A DNA stretch of 64,000 nucleotides from an uncultured Clostridia bacterium (GTDB lineage Bacteria; Bacillota; Clostridia; Christensenellales; Borkfalkiaceae), in assembly GCA_947624445.1 (NCBI GenBank), contig CANQKF010000001.1:62001-126000 (forward strand), in the 5' to 3' direction. Of this stretch, positions 37,984 to 47,772 are shown piece after piece. How positions within the stretch are numbered: position 1 is the stretch's first letter; each line of letters starts with the position of its first letter. The notes under the pieces were generated by a model. The model saw only the letters and a list, made by a program, of their open reading frames with translations. It did no database searches and was not told where the DNA came from. Made by a program: the position numbers and the translations under genes.

Positions 37984-39756
37984 TTACTTGCCGAGCGCTT
38001 CGAATGCATCGAGCGCGGCCTCGAATTCGTGCATTGCGGCCTCGAAGGGCGTCTTTTGGGTGAGATCGGCGCCCGCGAGTTTGAGCAGAGAGACGGGATC
38101 CGTGGAACTCCCGCCCTTTAAGAAGTTTTTATACTGTTCCACGGCGGGCGCGCCCTCCTTCATGATGCGGTCCACGATGCAGAGCGCCGCCGTGATGCCC
38201 GTCGCGTATTTGTAGACGTAGAACGAGGTATAGAAGTGCGGGATGCGCGCCCATTCGATGGCGATGTTGTCGTCGTGGACGATCGCGGGGCCGTAGTATG
38301 CCGCGTTGAGCTCCCTGTAAAGTTCGGAGAGATTGTCCTTGTTGAGCGGCTCTCCCGCCTCCGCCATCGCATGCGCCTTCTCCTCGAATTCCGCGAATTG
38401 GGTCTGGCGGAAGAGCGTCGTGCGGATCATGTCCATGAAGTAGTTGAGCAGATACTTTTTGAGCTTCTCGTCCGTCGTCGTTTTCAGCAGATATTTGAGC
38501 AGAAGCACCTCATTGACCGTGCTCGCGACCTCGGCGACGAAGATCTTATAGTCCGCCTTGGCGCGCGGCTGGTTGGCGTTGGAATAGTAGGTGTGCAGGG
38601 AATGCCCCATCTCGTGCGCGATCGTGAATACGTCGTGCGTGGTCTTTTGGTAGTTCAGGAGCACGAACGGATGCATCCCGTAGATACCGCTCGAATAGGC
38701 GCCGCTGCGCTTACCCTCGTTCTCGCAGACGTCGATCCAGCCCTCGTCGCGCCCCTTCTTGAAGAGCCCGAGGTACTCTTCGCCGAGCGGCGCGAGCCCC
38801 TTGAGGCAGAGGTCGTAGGCCTCCTCGTAGGAGAGCTTGAGCTCGGCGTCCTCGACGAGCGAGGGATAGATATCGTACATATATTGGGTCTCGTAGCCCA
38901 TGACCTGTTTGCGGAGCGCGATATAGCGGTGCATGAGGGGCGCCGCCGCGTGCACGCAGTCCACGAGATTGCGGTAGACGGAGACGTCGACGTCCTCTTC
39001 GAACAACGCCATTTGCAGGCAGGAATCGTAGCCGCGGGTCTTGCAATAGAAGATATCCTTCTGCACGTTGCCGAAGTAGGTCGTCGCGATGGTGCCGAGC
39101 AGTTTGCGGTATGCGCCGTAGTAGAGTTCGTATGCCTCCTTGCGCTTCTCTCTCTCTTTTCCGCTCATGATGACGGAATACAGCCCGTGCGAGAGCTTGA
39201 CCTTTTCCCCCTGATATTCGATCTCGGGGAAGTCCGTTTCGGCGTTGTCAATCATCATAAAGACGAGACTTGCCGTCGTGAGCGGTTCGCTCGCCTGCGC
39301 CAGGATGACCTCCTCCCGCTCCGAGAGGGTATATTTCTTGCTCGCCTTGACGCGGGAAAGACGGTAGTCGTAGGCGCGGAAGCGGGGATCGGCGAGATAG
39401 CCGTCGAGCACTTCGTCGGGAAGGGCGGTGAGCTCGGGCGTGACGAACGCCGTCTCCGCGTCGATACGGGTGAAAAACGCGTATATTTTGGACATATACG
39501 AGCTATATTTCGTCACGCGGACGTCCTCATCCCGCTTCAGGTGCGCATAGAGATAGAGCCGCATCGCCTCCGCCGAGAGCGCTTCGTCCGCCGCAAAGAA
39601 GGCGAGCAGCCCCTCCGCCGTGCCCAGCGTGCCGCGGTATTGCGCGAACCCGAGCTTGCCTTCGAGGGCGGAGAACGCCGCCTCCCACGCCTCGTCCGAC
39701 GGGAAAATATCCGTCACTTTCCATTTGTATTTTTCGGGAATTTCCGATCTTTGCAT
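37984..39756 (-). CDS. pepF: oligoendopeptidase F
   Basis: 590 residues of the M3B family. The zinc site is HEMGHSLHTYYS with the second Glu further on (VASTVNEVLL). It degrades short peptides in the cytoplasm; no signal peptide is present. ATG has AAGGAGGAGAAAGG upstream, a very strong site. It lies between the DUF711-type gene and dnaB with short gaps, so one long operon is likely. Confidence 0.92.
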   Translation of the reverse strand: MQRSEIPEKYKWKVTDIFPSDEAWEAAFSALEGKLGFAQYRGTLGTAEGLLAFFAADEALSAEAMRLYLYAHLKRDEDVRVTKYSSYMSKIYAFFTRIDAETAFVTPELTALPDEVLDGYLADPRFRAYDYRLSRVKASKKYTLSEREEVILAQASEPLTTASLVFMMIDNAETDFPEIEYQGEKVKLSHGLYSVIMSGKEREKRKEAYELYYGAYRKLLGTIATTYFGNVQKDIFYCKTRGYDSCLQMALFEEDVDVSVYRNLVDCVHAAAPLMHRYIALRKQVMGYETQYMYDIYPSLVEDAELKLSYEEAYDLCLKGLAPLGEEYLGLFKKGRDEGWIDVCENEGKRSGAYSSGIYGMHPFVLLNYQKTTHDVFTIAHEMGHSLHTYYSNANQPRAKADYKIFVAEVASTVNEVLLLKYLLKTTTDEKLKKYLLNYFMDMIRTTLFRQTQFAEFEEKAHAMAEAGEPLNKDNLSELYRELNAAYYGPAIVHDDNIAIEWARIPHFYTSFYVYKYATGITAALCIVDRIMKEGAPAVEQYKNFLKGGSSTDPVSLLKLAGADLTQKTPFEAAMHEFEAALDAFEALGK

Positions 39757-39768
39757 CCTTTCTCCTCC

Positions 39769-41124
39769 TTAATTTTTGAAACTGTGGATGGGCGCAGGGA
39801 TCAGCCCGCCCCTTCCGATGAACTTGCTTGCGTCGCCGCTATGTACGGGCAGGATAGGCGCCCGACCCAATAGCCCGCCGAATTCGACCGTCTCGCCGAC
39901 CCCCTTCCCAGGCACGGGAATGACGCGCACCGCCGTCGTCTTGTTGTTGATCATGCCGATCGCGGCTTCGTCGGCGATCATGGCGGCGATCGTCGTCGCG
40001 GGGGTATCGCCCGGGATCGCGATCATATCCAATCCCACCGAGCAGACGGAAGTCATCGCCTCGAGCTTTTCGAGGGAGATCTTGCCGCTCTCGGCCGCCT
40101 CGATCATGCCGATATCTTCCGAGACGGGGATGAACGCCCCCGAGAGCCCGCCGACGCGGGAGGACGCCATCACGCCCCCCTTCTTCACGGCGTCGTTGAG
40201 CATGGCGAGGGCGGCCGTCGTGCCGTGGCAGCCGACGACGGAGAGCCCGAGCTCCTCGAGGATATGCGCCACGCTGTCGCCGCGGGCGGGCGTCGGCGCG
40301 AGCGAGAGATCGACGATGCCAAACCGCGCCCCCAGCCGCTCTGCCGCCTCACGGGCGATGAGCTGCCCCGCGCGGGTGATCTTGAACGCCGTGCGCTTGA
40401 TGACTTCGGCGGCGTCGGTGAGGTCGGCGTCGGGGCAGTAGGAGAGCGCGTGCTGCACGACGCCCGGGCCCGAAACGCCGACGTTGATGACCGTATCCGC
40501 CTCGCCGACGCCGTGGAACGCCCCCGCCATGAAGGGATTATCCTCCACCGCGTTGCAAAACACGACGAGCTTGGCGCAGCCGATTCCGCATGCGGCGCCC
40601 GTGCGCTCGGCCGTCTCTTTGATGAGCTCCCCCATCTTGCGGACGGCGTCGATATTGATGCCCGAGCGGGAAGAGCCGACATTGACGGAGGCGCAGAGCC
40701 GCTCCGTCCCCGCGAGGACCTCGGGGATCGTGGCGAGGAAGGCGGCTTCGTAGTCCGCCGTCCCCTTGTGCACGAGGGCGGAATAGCCGCCCAAAAAGTC
40801 GATCCCGAGCGCGTGCGCCGCTCTGTCGAGCGCCTGCCCGACAAGCGCGCTCTCCTGCGGGAACGCCGCCGTCACGAGGGAGACGGGCGTCACCGAGACG
40901 CGCTTGTTGACGATGGGAATGCCGTATTCCCGCGAGAGCGCCAAGACGGTGGGCACGAGCCCCTCCGCCTGCCGCATGACGCGGTCGTAGACGGCACGCG
41001 CCGTCGCCTTCGCATCCGCGCGGATGCACGGAAGGAGCGAAACGCCCATCGTGACCGTGCGGATATCGAGATGTTCCTTTTCCACCATTTCGATGGTTTC
41101 CAGCACCTGGTTCTCGTTCAGCAT
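39769..41124 (-). CDS. DUF711 / PFL-type protein (UPF0210)
   Basis: 451 residues, full length for the UPF0210 family: [62 protein letters not shown], and [17 protein letters not shown]. Structures of this family resemble pyruvate-formate lyase barrels without radical chemistry; the biochemical role is unknown. It is nearly always paired with a small ACT-domain protein, as it is here (eight bases away). Confidence 0.85.
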   Translation of the reverse strand: MLNENQVLETIEMVEKEHLDIRTVTMGVSLLPCIRADAKATARAVYDRVMRQAEGLVPTVLALSREYGIPIVNKRVSVTPVSLVTAAFPQESALVGQALDRAAHALGIDFLGGYSALVHKGTADYEAAFLATIPEVLAGTERLCASVNVGSSRSGINIDAVRKMGELIKETAERTGAACGIGCAKLVVFCNAVEDNPFMAGAFHGVGEADTVINVGVSGPGVVQHALSYCPDADLTDAAEVIKRTAFKITRAGQLIAREAAERLGARFGIVDLSLAPTPARGDSVAHILEELGLSVVGCHGTTAALAMLNDAVKKGGVMASSRVGGLSGAFIPVSEDIGMIEAAESGKISLEKLEAMTSVCSVGLDMIAIPGDTPATTIAAMIADEAAIGMINNKTTAVRVIPVPGKGVGETVEFGGLLGRAPILPVHSGDASKFIGRGGLIPAPIHSFKN

Positions 41125-41132
41125 CGTCCGCC

Positions 41133-41402
41133 TCAAATGGTGTGCATGGCGTCGAAGATCGCCGCGTGTTGCAGGCGGATGTTCATGCCGATCTCCCGCC
41201 CGAGCGAAGCGATCTTCTCGCAGAGTTCGGAAAAGGTCTCCCCTCCCTCCGCGATGTTCACCATCATGATCATCGCGAATTGGTCCCCCAAAATCGTTTG
41301 GGAGACGTCCTCGATGTTGGCGCCGTGTTCGGCGAGAAAGCCGCTCACGGAGGCGATGACGCCCTTCCGATCTGTTCCCGTGACTGTTACGACCGCGCGC
41401 AT
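41133..41402 (-). CDS. ACT-domain protein (UPF0237)
   Basis: 89 residues forming one ACT domain ([43 protein letters not shown]). ACT domains bind amino acids and control partner enzymes; the constant pairing with the UPF0210 gene downstream suggests that this is its partner. ATG with GAGG upstream. Confidence 0.87.
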   Translation of the reverse strand: MRAVVTVTGTDRKGVIASVSGFLAEHGANIEDVSQTILGDQFAMIMMVNIAEGGETFSELCEKIASLGREIGMNIRLQHAAIFDAMHTI

Positions 41403-41411
41403 ACCGCCTCC

Positions 41412-41927
41412 TCAATCCGCAAGCAATTCATATTCGATGAGCAGGTTCCCCTGCGAAATGATGCGCACCCACTGCCCCTTTTCGAAGGGCGGGAAATCCT
41501 TTTCCCCGTCCACGAAGATGCGGCGCTTCAAAACGTCGTCCCGCTTGATGTTGGAGACGAAGAATACGGCGACGTTGACGTCCACGCCGTCCTGCGTCAC
41601 CCAATCGTCGACCTCCTCGAAGGGCATCTCCGCGCTCTCTTTGAGCCCGACGGAGATATATTTGAGCATCTTGCAATAGCAGTTGGAGCGCTTGAATTTG
41701 ATGCCCATGAAGAGAAAGCAGAAGATCACATAGAGGGACGGGATCACGCAGGCGATCGCCGTGACCCACCACCTGTCTCCGCTCTTATAGGGCAATTCCA
41801 CGTAGAATACGATCGTGGCGATCAGCGCGGCGAGCATGACCGCCGTCACCGCAAAGAACACGGCGAGCAGTTTGCGCCGCTGGAGATAGGCATCCCAATA
41901 GTCCTCGTCCCGATAGAGTTTGACCAT
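41412..41927 (-). CDS. membrane protein with two helices, unknown
   Basis: 171 residues from ATG 41,927 (GGGGAAAG upstream). Two transmembrane helices ([46 protein letters not shown]) are followed by a soluble C-terminal domain with beta strands ([19 protein letters not shown]). No named family recognised. It sits between degV and the ACT gene. Confidence 0.7.
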   Translation of the reverse strand: MVKLYRDEDYWDAYLQRRKLLAVFFAVTAVMLAALIATIVFYVELPYKSGDRWWVTAIACVIPSLYVIFCFLFMGIKFKRSNCYCKMLKYISVGLKESAEMPFEEVDDWVTQDGVDVNVAVFFVSNIKRDDVLKRRIFVDGEKDFPPFEKGQWVRIISQGNLLIEYELLAD

Positions 41928-41938
41928 CTTTCCCCCGT

Positions 41939-42784
41939 TTACTCCGCGATGAAGAGCACGCCGAGCGTGTTCCTGCCGCAATGCCCCGTGATGACGGAGC
42001 CCGCGACCGTCTCGAGCACTTCGCGGAACGAGAACGTCGCGGCGACTTTCCGCTTGGCGAATTCCACGAGCTCGGGGTCCGCCGTGCTGTGCGTGATGAA
42101 GCAGCGGGCGCGGTCGTACTTCGGATATTTCTCCGCGAGCCCGTCGATGTACTTATCGATGCACTTCTGCATATTGCCGCGGTACTTTGTGGCGGCGATG
42201 AGCTGGCCGTCCTCCATCTCGATGAGCGGGTGGACTTTGAGGATGTTCGCGGCGTACATCGACATCCGCGAGCATCGCCCGCCCTTGTAGAGATAGTCGA
42301 GGCGGTCGGGAATGAAGGAAGTGTTGGTCTTATCCCGCAAAGCGTTCACGGTCTCGAAGATCTCCTCCGCGCTCTTGCCCTCTGCGGCAAGGTCCGAAGC
42401 CTTCATCACGAGCAATCCTTGCCCCGAGGAGAGCGCCTTGGTATCCACGACAAAGACTTTCCCGCCGAACTTCTTCGCCGCCTCGGCGGCATATTGGTAG
42501 GAGGACGAGGACTTTGCCGAGATATCGAAGTGGATGACCGTCTTGCCCTGCTCCACATAGCCGCGGAAGAATTCCTCGTATTCGCCGATGCTCGGCGCCG
42601 CCGTCTTGGGCAGCTCCCCCGTGCGCTCCACATAGGCAAAGATGTCCTTGGGCTCGATATCCACGCCGTCGCGGAAGGTGTCCTTCCCGAGTATCACGGA
42701 AAGCGGCATGATCCCCACGTTGCGCTGTACGCCGTATACGCCGAGATCGCAAGTGCTGTCTGCAGTAAGTTGAATGTAACTCAT
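41939..42784 (-). CDS. DegV-family fatty-acid-binding protein
   Basis: 281 residues: LTADSTCDL near the start, IMPLSVILGKDTFRDGVDI, TAAPSIGEYEEFFRGYVEQGK, HFDISAKSSSSYQYA, then FVVDTKALSSGQGLLV. DegV proteins bind fatty acids and in Firmicutes feed FakA-type fatty acid kinase; FakA itself is not in the window. The C-terminal part ends with GHCGRNTLGVLF. Confidence 0.88.
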   Translation of the reverse strand: MSYIQLTADSTCDLGVYGVQRNVGIMPLSVILGKDTFRDGVDIEPKDIFAYVERTGELPKTAAPSIGEYEEFFRGYVEQGKTVIHFDISAKSSSSYQYAAEAAKKFGGKVFVVDTKALSSGQGLLVMKASDLAAEGKSAEEIFETVNALRDKTNTSFIPDRLDYLYKGGRCSRMSMYAANILKVHPLIEMEDGQLIAATKYRGNMQKCIDKYIDGLAEKYPKYDRARCFITHSTADPELVEFAKRKVAATFSFREVLETVAGSVITGHCGRNTLGVLFIAE

Positions 42785-42811
42785 ATGATCCTCCGATCGG
42801 TTTTTCGAATT

Positions 42812-43516
42812 TTAAGCGAGATGGAACGCATAATACGCGTTGAGGCGGAAGCGTTCCCACGCGGAGATCAGGCGCTTGCATTTCAGCGCCCAGCCGGGCA
42901 CGACGCCGATAACGTCGTCGAGGTGCAGGCACTCCGTGCGCATGATGCGGGAATCGGCGCTGTTTGTGCGGTTATCGCCCATCACGAACATTTCGCCCTT
43001 GCCGAGCACATGCTCCTCGAAGTCCCCCGTGGAGGTCTCTTCGGGCAAATACGGCTCCTCGAGCGGAACGTAGCCGCTTCCGCGGTCCAGCCAGACGACG
43101 CCCTCTTCGCATTTGATGCGGTCGCCCTCCACGGCGATGATGCGCTTTATGATCGTCTCCCCTTTCCGTATGGAAGGGAAGCTCTCGTAGCCGTCGACGT
43201 TGATGATGACGATGTCTCCCCGCCCCGCATCGGCGTAGCGGTCCGCATAGACGAAATCGCCGCCCGTGTAGTCGCCGCCCTCCTTCTCGCCGCCGTAGAG
43301 CGTATCGTACATCGAGGGCCCCTTGATCTGCACGGCGAAATAGCGCGCGCTGAAATAGATCTGCCCCGCCGTGAACACCAGAATAAACGAGAGCAGAACG
43401 AGCAAAAAGCGCAAAAGACCTTCAAAAGTCCCCGATTCGGTCCCGAGAAAGTCCGGTCTGCGCCTGTGTGCCTTTCCCCGTTTCGGGGGAACGTTTGGAT
43501 CAAAGCCAGAGTACAT
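42812..43516 (-). CDS. lepB: signal peptidase I
   Basis: 234 residues. A basic N-terminus leads to one membrane anchor (LLRFLLVLLSFILVFTAGQIYF), followed by the catalytic boxes: GPSMYDTL with Ser68, KRIIAVEGDRI with Lys124, and GDNRTNSADSR. It removes signal peptides from secreted proteins. Its start overlaps the end of the hydrolase-like gene by 17 bases. Confidence 0.92.
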   Translation of the reverse strand: MYSGFDPNVPPKRGKAHRRRPDFLGTESGTFEGLLRFLLVLLSFILVFTAGQIYFSARYFAVQIKGPSMYDTLYGGEKEGGDYTGGDFVYADRYADAGRGDIVIINVDGYESFPSIRKGETIIKRIIAVEGDRIKCEEGVVWLDRGSGYVPLEEPYLPEETSTGDFEEHVLGKGEMFVMGDNRTNSADSRIMRTECLHLDDVIGVVPGWALKCKRLISAWERFRLNAYYAFHLA

Positions 43517-45185
43517 TGTTCACGAGCGCCTCTTCTTCGCTCTGAAAGACCACGGAGACGACGCCGCGGAAATCGCCGAGCGGCGCGCCCGTCTCCGATT
43601 TGAAATCGTTTGCCTCGAACAGGAAGCTCTTCCACTTCCCGCTCCCCTCCACTTCAACGTCGTCGAAGAACCCGCAGAGTTCCTCTTCGTCGCGGTAGAA
43701 CACGACGCGCAGGCGGGTCGTGCGCTTGGCGTAGGCGTCGAAGCGGAAACACGCCCCCTCCGTCGGCGCATAGCGGGGCTCGCCGACGCGGTAGGAGATG
43801 ACGCCGTGGCAGACGTCGAACCCGCGGATCCCGCCGTAGCCCGCGGCGATGTTCACGCCCGAGGCGGCGCCCGACGAAAACACGTCCGCGACCGAATCTT
43901 TTTGGGTGCGGAGCAGGGAGATGCCGTAGAATCCGTCCGCCTCCTGAAAGACGACGCGGCTCCGCAGGCAGCTGTTCGCATATTGCTTTCCGACGCTGAC
44001 TTCGCAGATCTTGGAAGTCACGGAAAAGTTGTTGGAATAGTTGGCAAAGACGTAGACGAGCGCCCGCGTACTGTTTTTGTAGAGCGAGAGCGGGATCGTC
44101 CCCACGTTGTTGCTATCGAGCGCGTCGGCCTTGCCGAGGACGCGCGTCCAATCGCGGGATTTGAACCCCGAGACGTTTTCGGTGTAGAAGAACCCGTATT
44201 CCTTGACTTCCCCCGCGGGGTCGAACTTGCCGCGCACGACGAGGTTGCCCGCGCCGTCCTCCTCGACGGAGAGATCGATCGAATCGGACAAAAAGACGGA
44301 GCGGCCCTTGAGGAATTTCTCGAAAAACAGGTCGATATCGACGAGCGAATGCGTGCCGACGAGCCCGTTCCCGTGGGCGGAAAAGAGGATCGCCTTCTCC
44401 ACGTCGCGGTTGATCTGGCGGAAGGTATCGAACACTCTGTCGTAGTTGTATTTTTTATCGTTGACGGCGGAGATGAGGAGCACCGGGCACTTCACATAGG
44501 GCGCATAGCTCTGCGAATCGAGCCCCGCGATGAAGCGGTGGCGCTCTTCGCTCAAGACGATCTTCTTGCCCTCGAACCTGCCGATGCCGCGGTATGCGAG
44601 CCAACCCGCACCGCACACGGAGATCATGCAGGCGAGCGGCGCATAGGGCGCGATCTTGAAGAGCACTTCGCCCCCCGTGCGGAGCCCGATGGCGCCGATC
44701 TTGCGGACTTCCGCGCGCTTGGAGAGGTAGAGCGCCGCATAGCGCGCGACGCAAGCCCATTCGTACCAGCTCGTCTCCCGGGCGGTCTCGTCGCAGAATT
44801 CGGCGCGGCGGCCCGCCCGCACGAAGTTGGCATAGTCGATATCGGCGGGATAGCGCGTGAAGAGCGGAGAAGCGTCCGTTTCGCCGCAGTAATCCGCCAT
44901 GAACACGCCGTAGCCCGCCCGCACATAGCGGAGCGCGAGCGTCTCATCGAAGGGAAGCCCCGCTTCAAAGAGCAGAAGCACCACCGAAAAGCTCTCTTCG
45001 GTCTCGGGCATGAGGTAGCGGGCATAGATGCGCACGCGCCCCTCCTTCGTCTTGCGGCCGCCGAAGTAGAGATCCCGCGCAATGACGCCGTTCTCGCGCC
45101 GTTCTTCGACGATCTCCTCTTCGAAAGGAAGTTTCTCGTCGAAATCCTGCCATAGTGTGATCGGGGTCAATATCGAGTTTGCCAA
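43500..45185 (-). CDS. alpha/beta-hydrolase-like protein lacking the nucleophile
   Basis: 561 residues from TTG 45,185 (GAGGT seven bases upstream). The first 290 residues have the order of an acetylxylan-esterase or dienelactone-hydrolase fold, with a candidate acid (LLISAVNDKK) and His (SAHGNGLVGTHS), but the nucleophile elbow reads IGAIGLRTGGE, so the Ser/Cys position is Arg. The rest is beta-rich and may bind a ligand. It is probably a pseudo-enzyme or acts by another mechanism. No signal peptide is clear, and the biological role is unknown. Confidence 0.65.
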   Translation of the reverse strand: MANSILTPITLWQDFDEKLPFEEEIVEERRENGVIARDLYFGGRKTKEGRVRIYARYLMPETEESFSVVLLLFEAGLPFDETLALRYVRAGYGVFMADYCGETDASPLFTRYPADIDYANFVRAGRRAEFCDETARETSWYEWACVARYAALYLSKRAEVRKIGAIGLRTGGEVLFKIAPYAPLACMISVCGAGWLAYRGIGRFEGKKIVLSEERHRFIAGLDSQSYAPYVKCPVLLISAVNDKKYNYDRVFDTFRQINRDVEKAILFSAHGNGLVGTHSLVDIDLFFEKFLKGRSVFLSDSIDLSVEEDGAGNLVVRGKFDPAGEVKEYGFFYTENVSGFKSRDWTRVLGKADALDSNNVGTIPLSLYKNSTRALVYVFANYSNNFSVTSKICEVSVGKQYANSCLRSRVVFQEADGFYGISLLRTQKDSVADVFSSGAASGVNIAAGYGGIRGFDVCHGVISYRVGEPRYAPTEGACFRFDAYAKRTTRLRVVFYRDEEELCGFFDDVEVEGSGKWKSFLFEANDFKSETGAPLGDFRGVVSVVFQSEEEALVNNVLWL

Positions 45186-45195
45186 ACCGTTTACC

Positions 45196-47772
45196 TCACT
45201 CCGAAATGATTTGCGAACCGTGCTTTTCGGTCGCTTTCTTCACGTAAAGTTTCCGTTCGATCCTGTGCTTCAATTCCTCGACATGGGAAATGATGCCGAT
45301 CGTGAAATTGTTGCTCTTGAGCTTTTCGAGGCTGTCCATCACGGTATCGACGAGCCGTTCGTCGAGGGTACCGAAGCCTTCGTCGAGGAAGAAAAATTCG
45401 ATGGGACGGAGCGACCTCGCGCAGATCTCCGCGCCGAGCTCGAGCGCGAGCGAGAGCGAAACGAGGAAGGTCTCGCCGCCCGAGAGCGTGTGCACCCCGC
45501 GCAGCCCCCCGCCGTTGAAGTTGTCCCCCACGAAAAAGCCGCCGTCGTAGCGGAGGAAATATCTGCCGTCCGTGAGGTGCAGGAGCCTGGTGCTCGCGTG
45601 GACGGCGATCGCCTGAAGATGCTCTTCTGCGACGTATTCCATGAATTTATTGGCGGAAATGAGCTCTTTGAGCTTGGAGAGCCGCTCGCGGACGGCATTG
45701 CACGCCGCGTATTCCGCCTTATAGGCGCGCTTCTTTTCGAGCGCCGCTTCGTAGCGGACGCGTTCGCGCTCGGAGACGGCGACCGCGTTCGACGCCTCGC
45801 CGCAGACGCGCTCCGCCTCTTTCAGCGCCGCATGCGCCGCCGCAAGCCGCTCCGCCGTGAGATCGGAGAAATCATCCCCCGAGAGCTCTTCGAGGCGGGT
45901 CTTTGCCGCGGCATAGGCCGCGCGGTACGTTTCGCAGCGGGTGCGCGCCGTCTGTTCCTCGCCGAAGCGTTCGATGAGCGCGGACGCCTCTTCCGCACGG
46001 GAAAATCCCCCCGCCGCGAGCGCGTTGCGGTATTTCTCTGCGCCCGCGTCGTACGCCTCCTGCGCCGCCGCGGCGCGCGCCTCGGCTTTCAGGAGTTCTG
46101 CCTGCGCGCGGTTGTGCGCTTCGGCGCTCCTGCGGCGCAGTTCGCTCTTTTCCCGCTTCTCCGCACGGAGCGCGGCGAGCGAAGTCTCCGCGCCCTCGGG
46201 CGCCGCGGGCAGCTTTTCGAGCGCCTGACGGTCCGCCGCGAGTTCCGCCTTGCGGCGGTCGAATTCGCTTGCGAGCTGGGAAAGCCTGCTTGTGTGCACA
46301 TCGTAGCGGCTCTTCCGCCGCTCGAGGTCGACGCGCGCCCCCCGCGCCTTCTCCCGCGCCGCTTCCACGGCTTCGAAGTCGCGGCGGAGGGAGGCGAAAT
46401 CCACCTGTTCGCCCTGCGCGCGGGCGGTATATTTTTCGATGAGCGGCGCGCTGTCCGCCGCAATTTGCGGGTATTTCTCCGTCAATCCGCCGAGCTCTTT
46501 GGCGAACGCCGCGTATTCCGCGCGCTCCAAAAAGCCCGTGCCGTGCGCTTCGGCATACGCGAAGAAGTCCTCCGTACCGAGCGCCGCAAGCTGCGCTTCG
46601 ATCCCGGCCTTTTCGGTCTCGTAGGAAAATTCCGCAAAGAGCGCGCCTTCCCGCCGCGTCTCCTCCGCAATGCGGGAGAGTTCGCGTTCGATGCGGCCGC
46701 ACGACTCCTCGAGGGTCCTGCGGGACCGCGCCTGCACGCACAGCGCGGCAAGGCGGTCGATCTCGGCGTCCGCCGCGGCTTCGTCCCATGCGGAGACGGC
46801 GAGAAATTCCGCGCTCCTCTGTTCGGCGGTCTGCCGCGCCGCGTCGCGCTTTGCCTTGGCGTCGCGGAGCGCCGCGCCGAGCAGTTCTCCCTCCCGCATC
46901 GCCGCAACGACCGCGGCCGCGCGTTCGAGACGGGAAAGTTCGCCCTCGAGCGCCGTCATCTCCCCGCGCTTTGCCTCGAGCGCATCGAATTTTTGCTTGG
47001 TTCTTTCATATTCCGCGCGGCGGGCGTCGCGGGCGGTGAGATCCCGCTCCTCTGCCTGAACGCGCGCGAGTTCGACGTTTGCCGCCGCGAGCGCGGCGCA
47101 TTGGGCGCCGAGCGCCTGTTTGAGCGCCTCGCAGCCGGCTTCGGTGTATTCTTCGAAGGGCTCGAGCTTTGTCTTTGCCGCGATGTATGCGCGGTCGGCC
47201 TCCGTGTAGCGGACGTTGACCTTCTTGACGAGCTGTTCGCCGTATTGTTCCAGCCCGAAGAGACGGGCGATGAGTTTGAGCCGCTCCCCCTTCGCGGACT
47301 TGATGAAGCGCGCGAATTCGCCCTGCGGGAGGGCGATGCAGCGCTCGAAGTCCCCCTGTTCGAGCCCGACGATGCGCACGATGAGCGCCTTGCACTCGCG
47401 GACGCCGTCGGCAAGCACGGCGAGACGGCCGCCGACGCGCTCGTAGACGCGCACGCTCTGCTGGGCGTTCTTGCGCTTGAGTTCCCGCTCCACGCGGAAA
47501 ATGCGCCGCCTGCCCTCGTAGACGATCTCGAATTCGAACTTCACATAGGCGCTGTCCTTCGCGTAGTGGATGATATCCGCAATGCTCCCGCTGCGGGCGC
47601 GGAGGACTTCGCCGTAGAGCGCGAAGCCGAGGCAATCCAAAATCGTGCTCTTGCCCGAGCCGGTATCCCCGAAGATGCCGAAGATGCCGTATTCGAGGAG
47701 CGCGGAAAAATCGATGGAAGCGGGCTCGGAGAAGGAGTTGATCCCGCAAAATTCAAGATAGCGCGGCTTCAT
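45196..47772 (-). CDS. sbcC: nuclease SbcCD subunit C
   Basis: 858 residues: Walker A GDTGSGKST (35-43), a long Ala/Glu/Arg-rich coiled coil, then the signature and C-terminal ATPase (TLSGGETFLVSLSLALELG and FFFLDEGFGTLDE). The hook in the middle shows no clear CxxC zinc-hook motif, which is unusual for the family. With SbcD it processes hairpins and blocked DNA ends. It overlaps sbcD by 4 bases. Confidence 0.9.
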   Translation of the reverse strand: MKPRYLEFCGINSFSEPASIDFSALLEYGIFGIFGDTGSGKSTILDCLGFALYGEVLRARSGSIADIIHYAKDSAYVKFEFEIVYEGRRRIFRVERELKRKNAQQSVRVYERVGGRLAVLADGVRECKALIVRIVGLEQGDFERCIALPQGEFARFIKSAKGERLKLIARLFGLEQYGEQLVKKVNVRYTEADRAYIAAKTKLEPFEEYTEAGCEALKQALGAQCAALAAANVELARVQAEERDLTARDARRAEYERTKQKFDALEAKRGEMTALEGELSRLERAAAVVAAMREGELLGAALRDAKAKRDAARQTAEQRSAEFLAVSAWDEAAADAEIDRLAALCVQARSRRTLEESCGRIERELSRIAEETRREGALFAEFSYETEKAGIEAQLAALGTEDFFAYAEAHGTGFLERAEYAAFAKELGGLTEKYPQIAADSAPLIEKYTARAQGEQVDFASLRRDFEAVEAAREKARGARVDLERRKSRYDVHTSRLSQLASEFDRRKAELAADRQALEKLPAAPEGAETSLAALRAEKREKSELRRRSAEAHNRAQAELLKAEARAAAAQEAYDAGAEKYRNALAAGGFSRAEEASALIERFGEEQTARTRCETYRAAYAAAKTRLEELSGDDFSDLTAERLAAAHAALKEAERVCGEASNAVAVSERERVRYEAALEKKRAYKAEYAACNAVRERLSKLKELISANKFMEYVAEEHLQAIAVHASTRLLHLTDGRYFLRYDGGFFVGDNFNGGGLRGVHTLSGGETFLVSLSLALELGAEICARSLRPIEFFFLDEGFGTLDERLVDTVMDSLEKLKSNNFTIGIISHVEELKHRIERKLYVKKATEKHGSQIISE

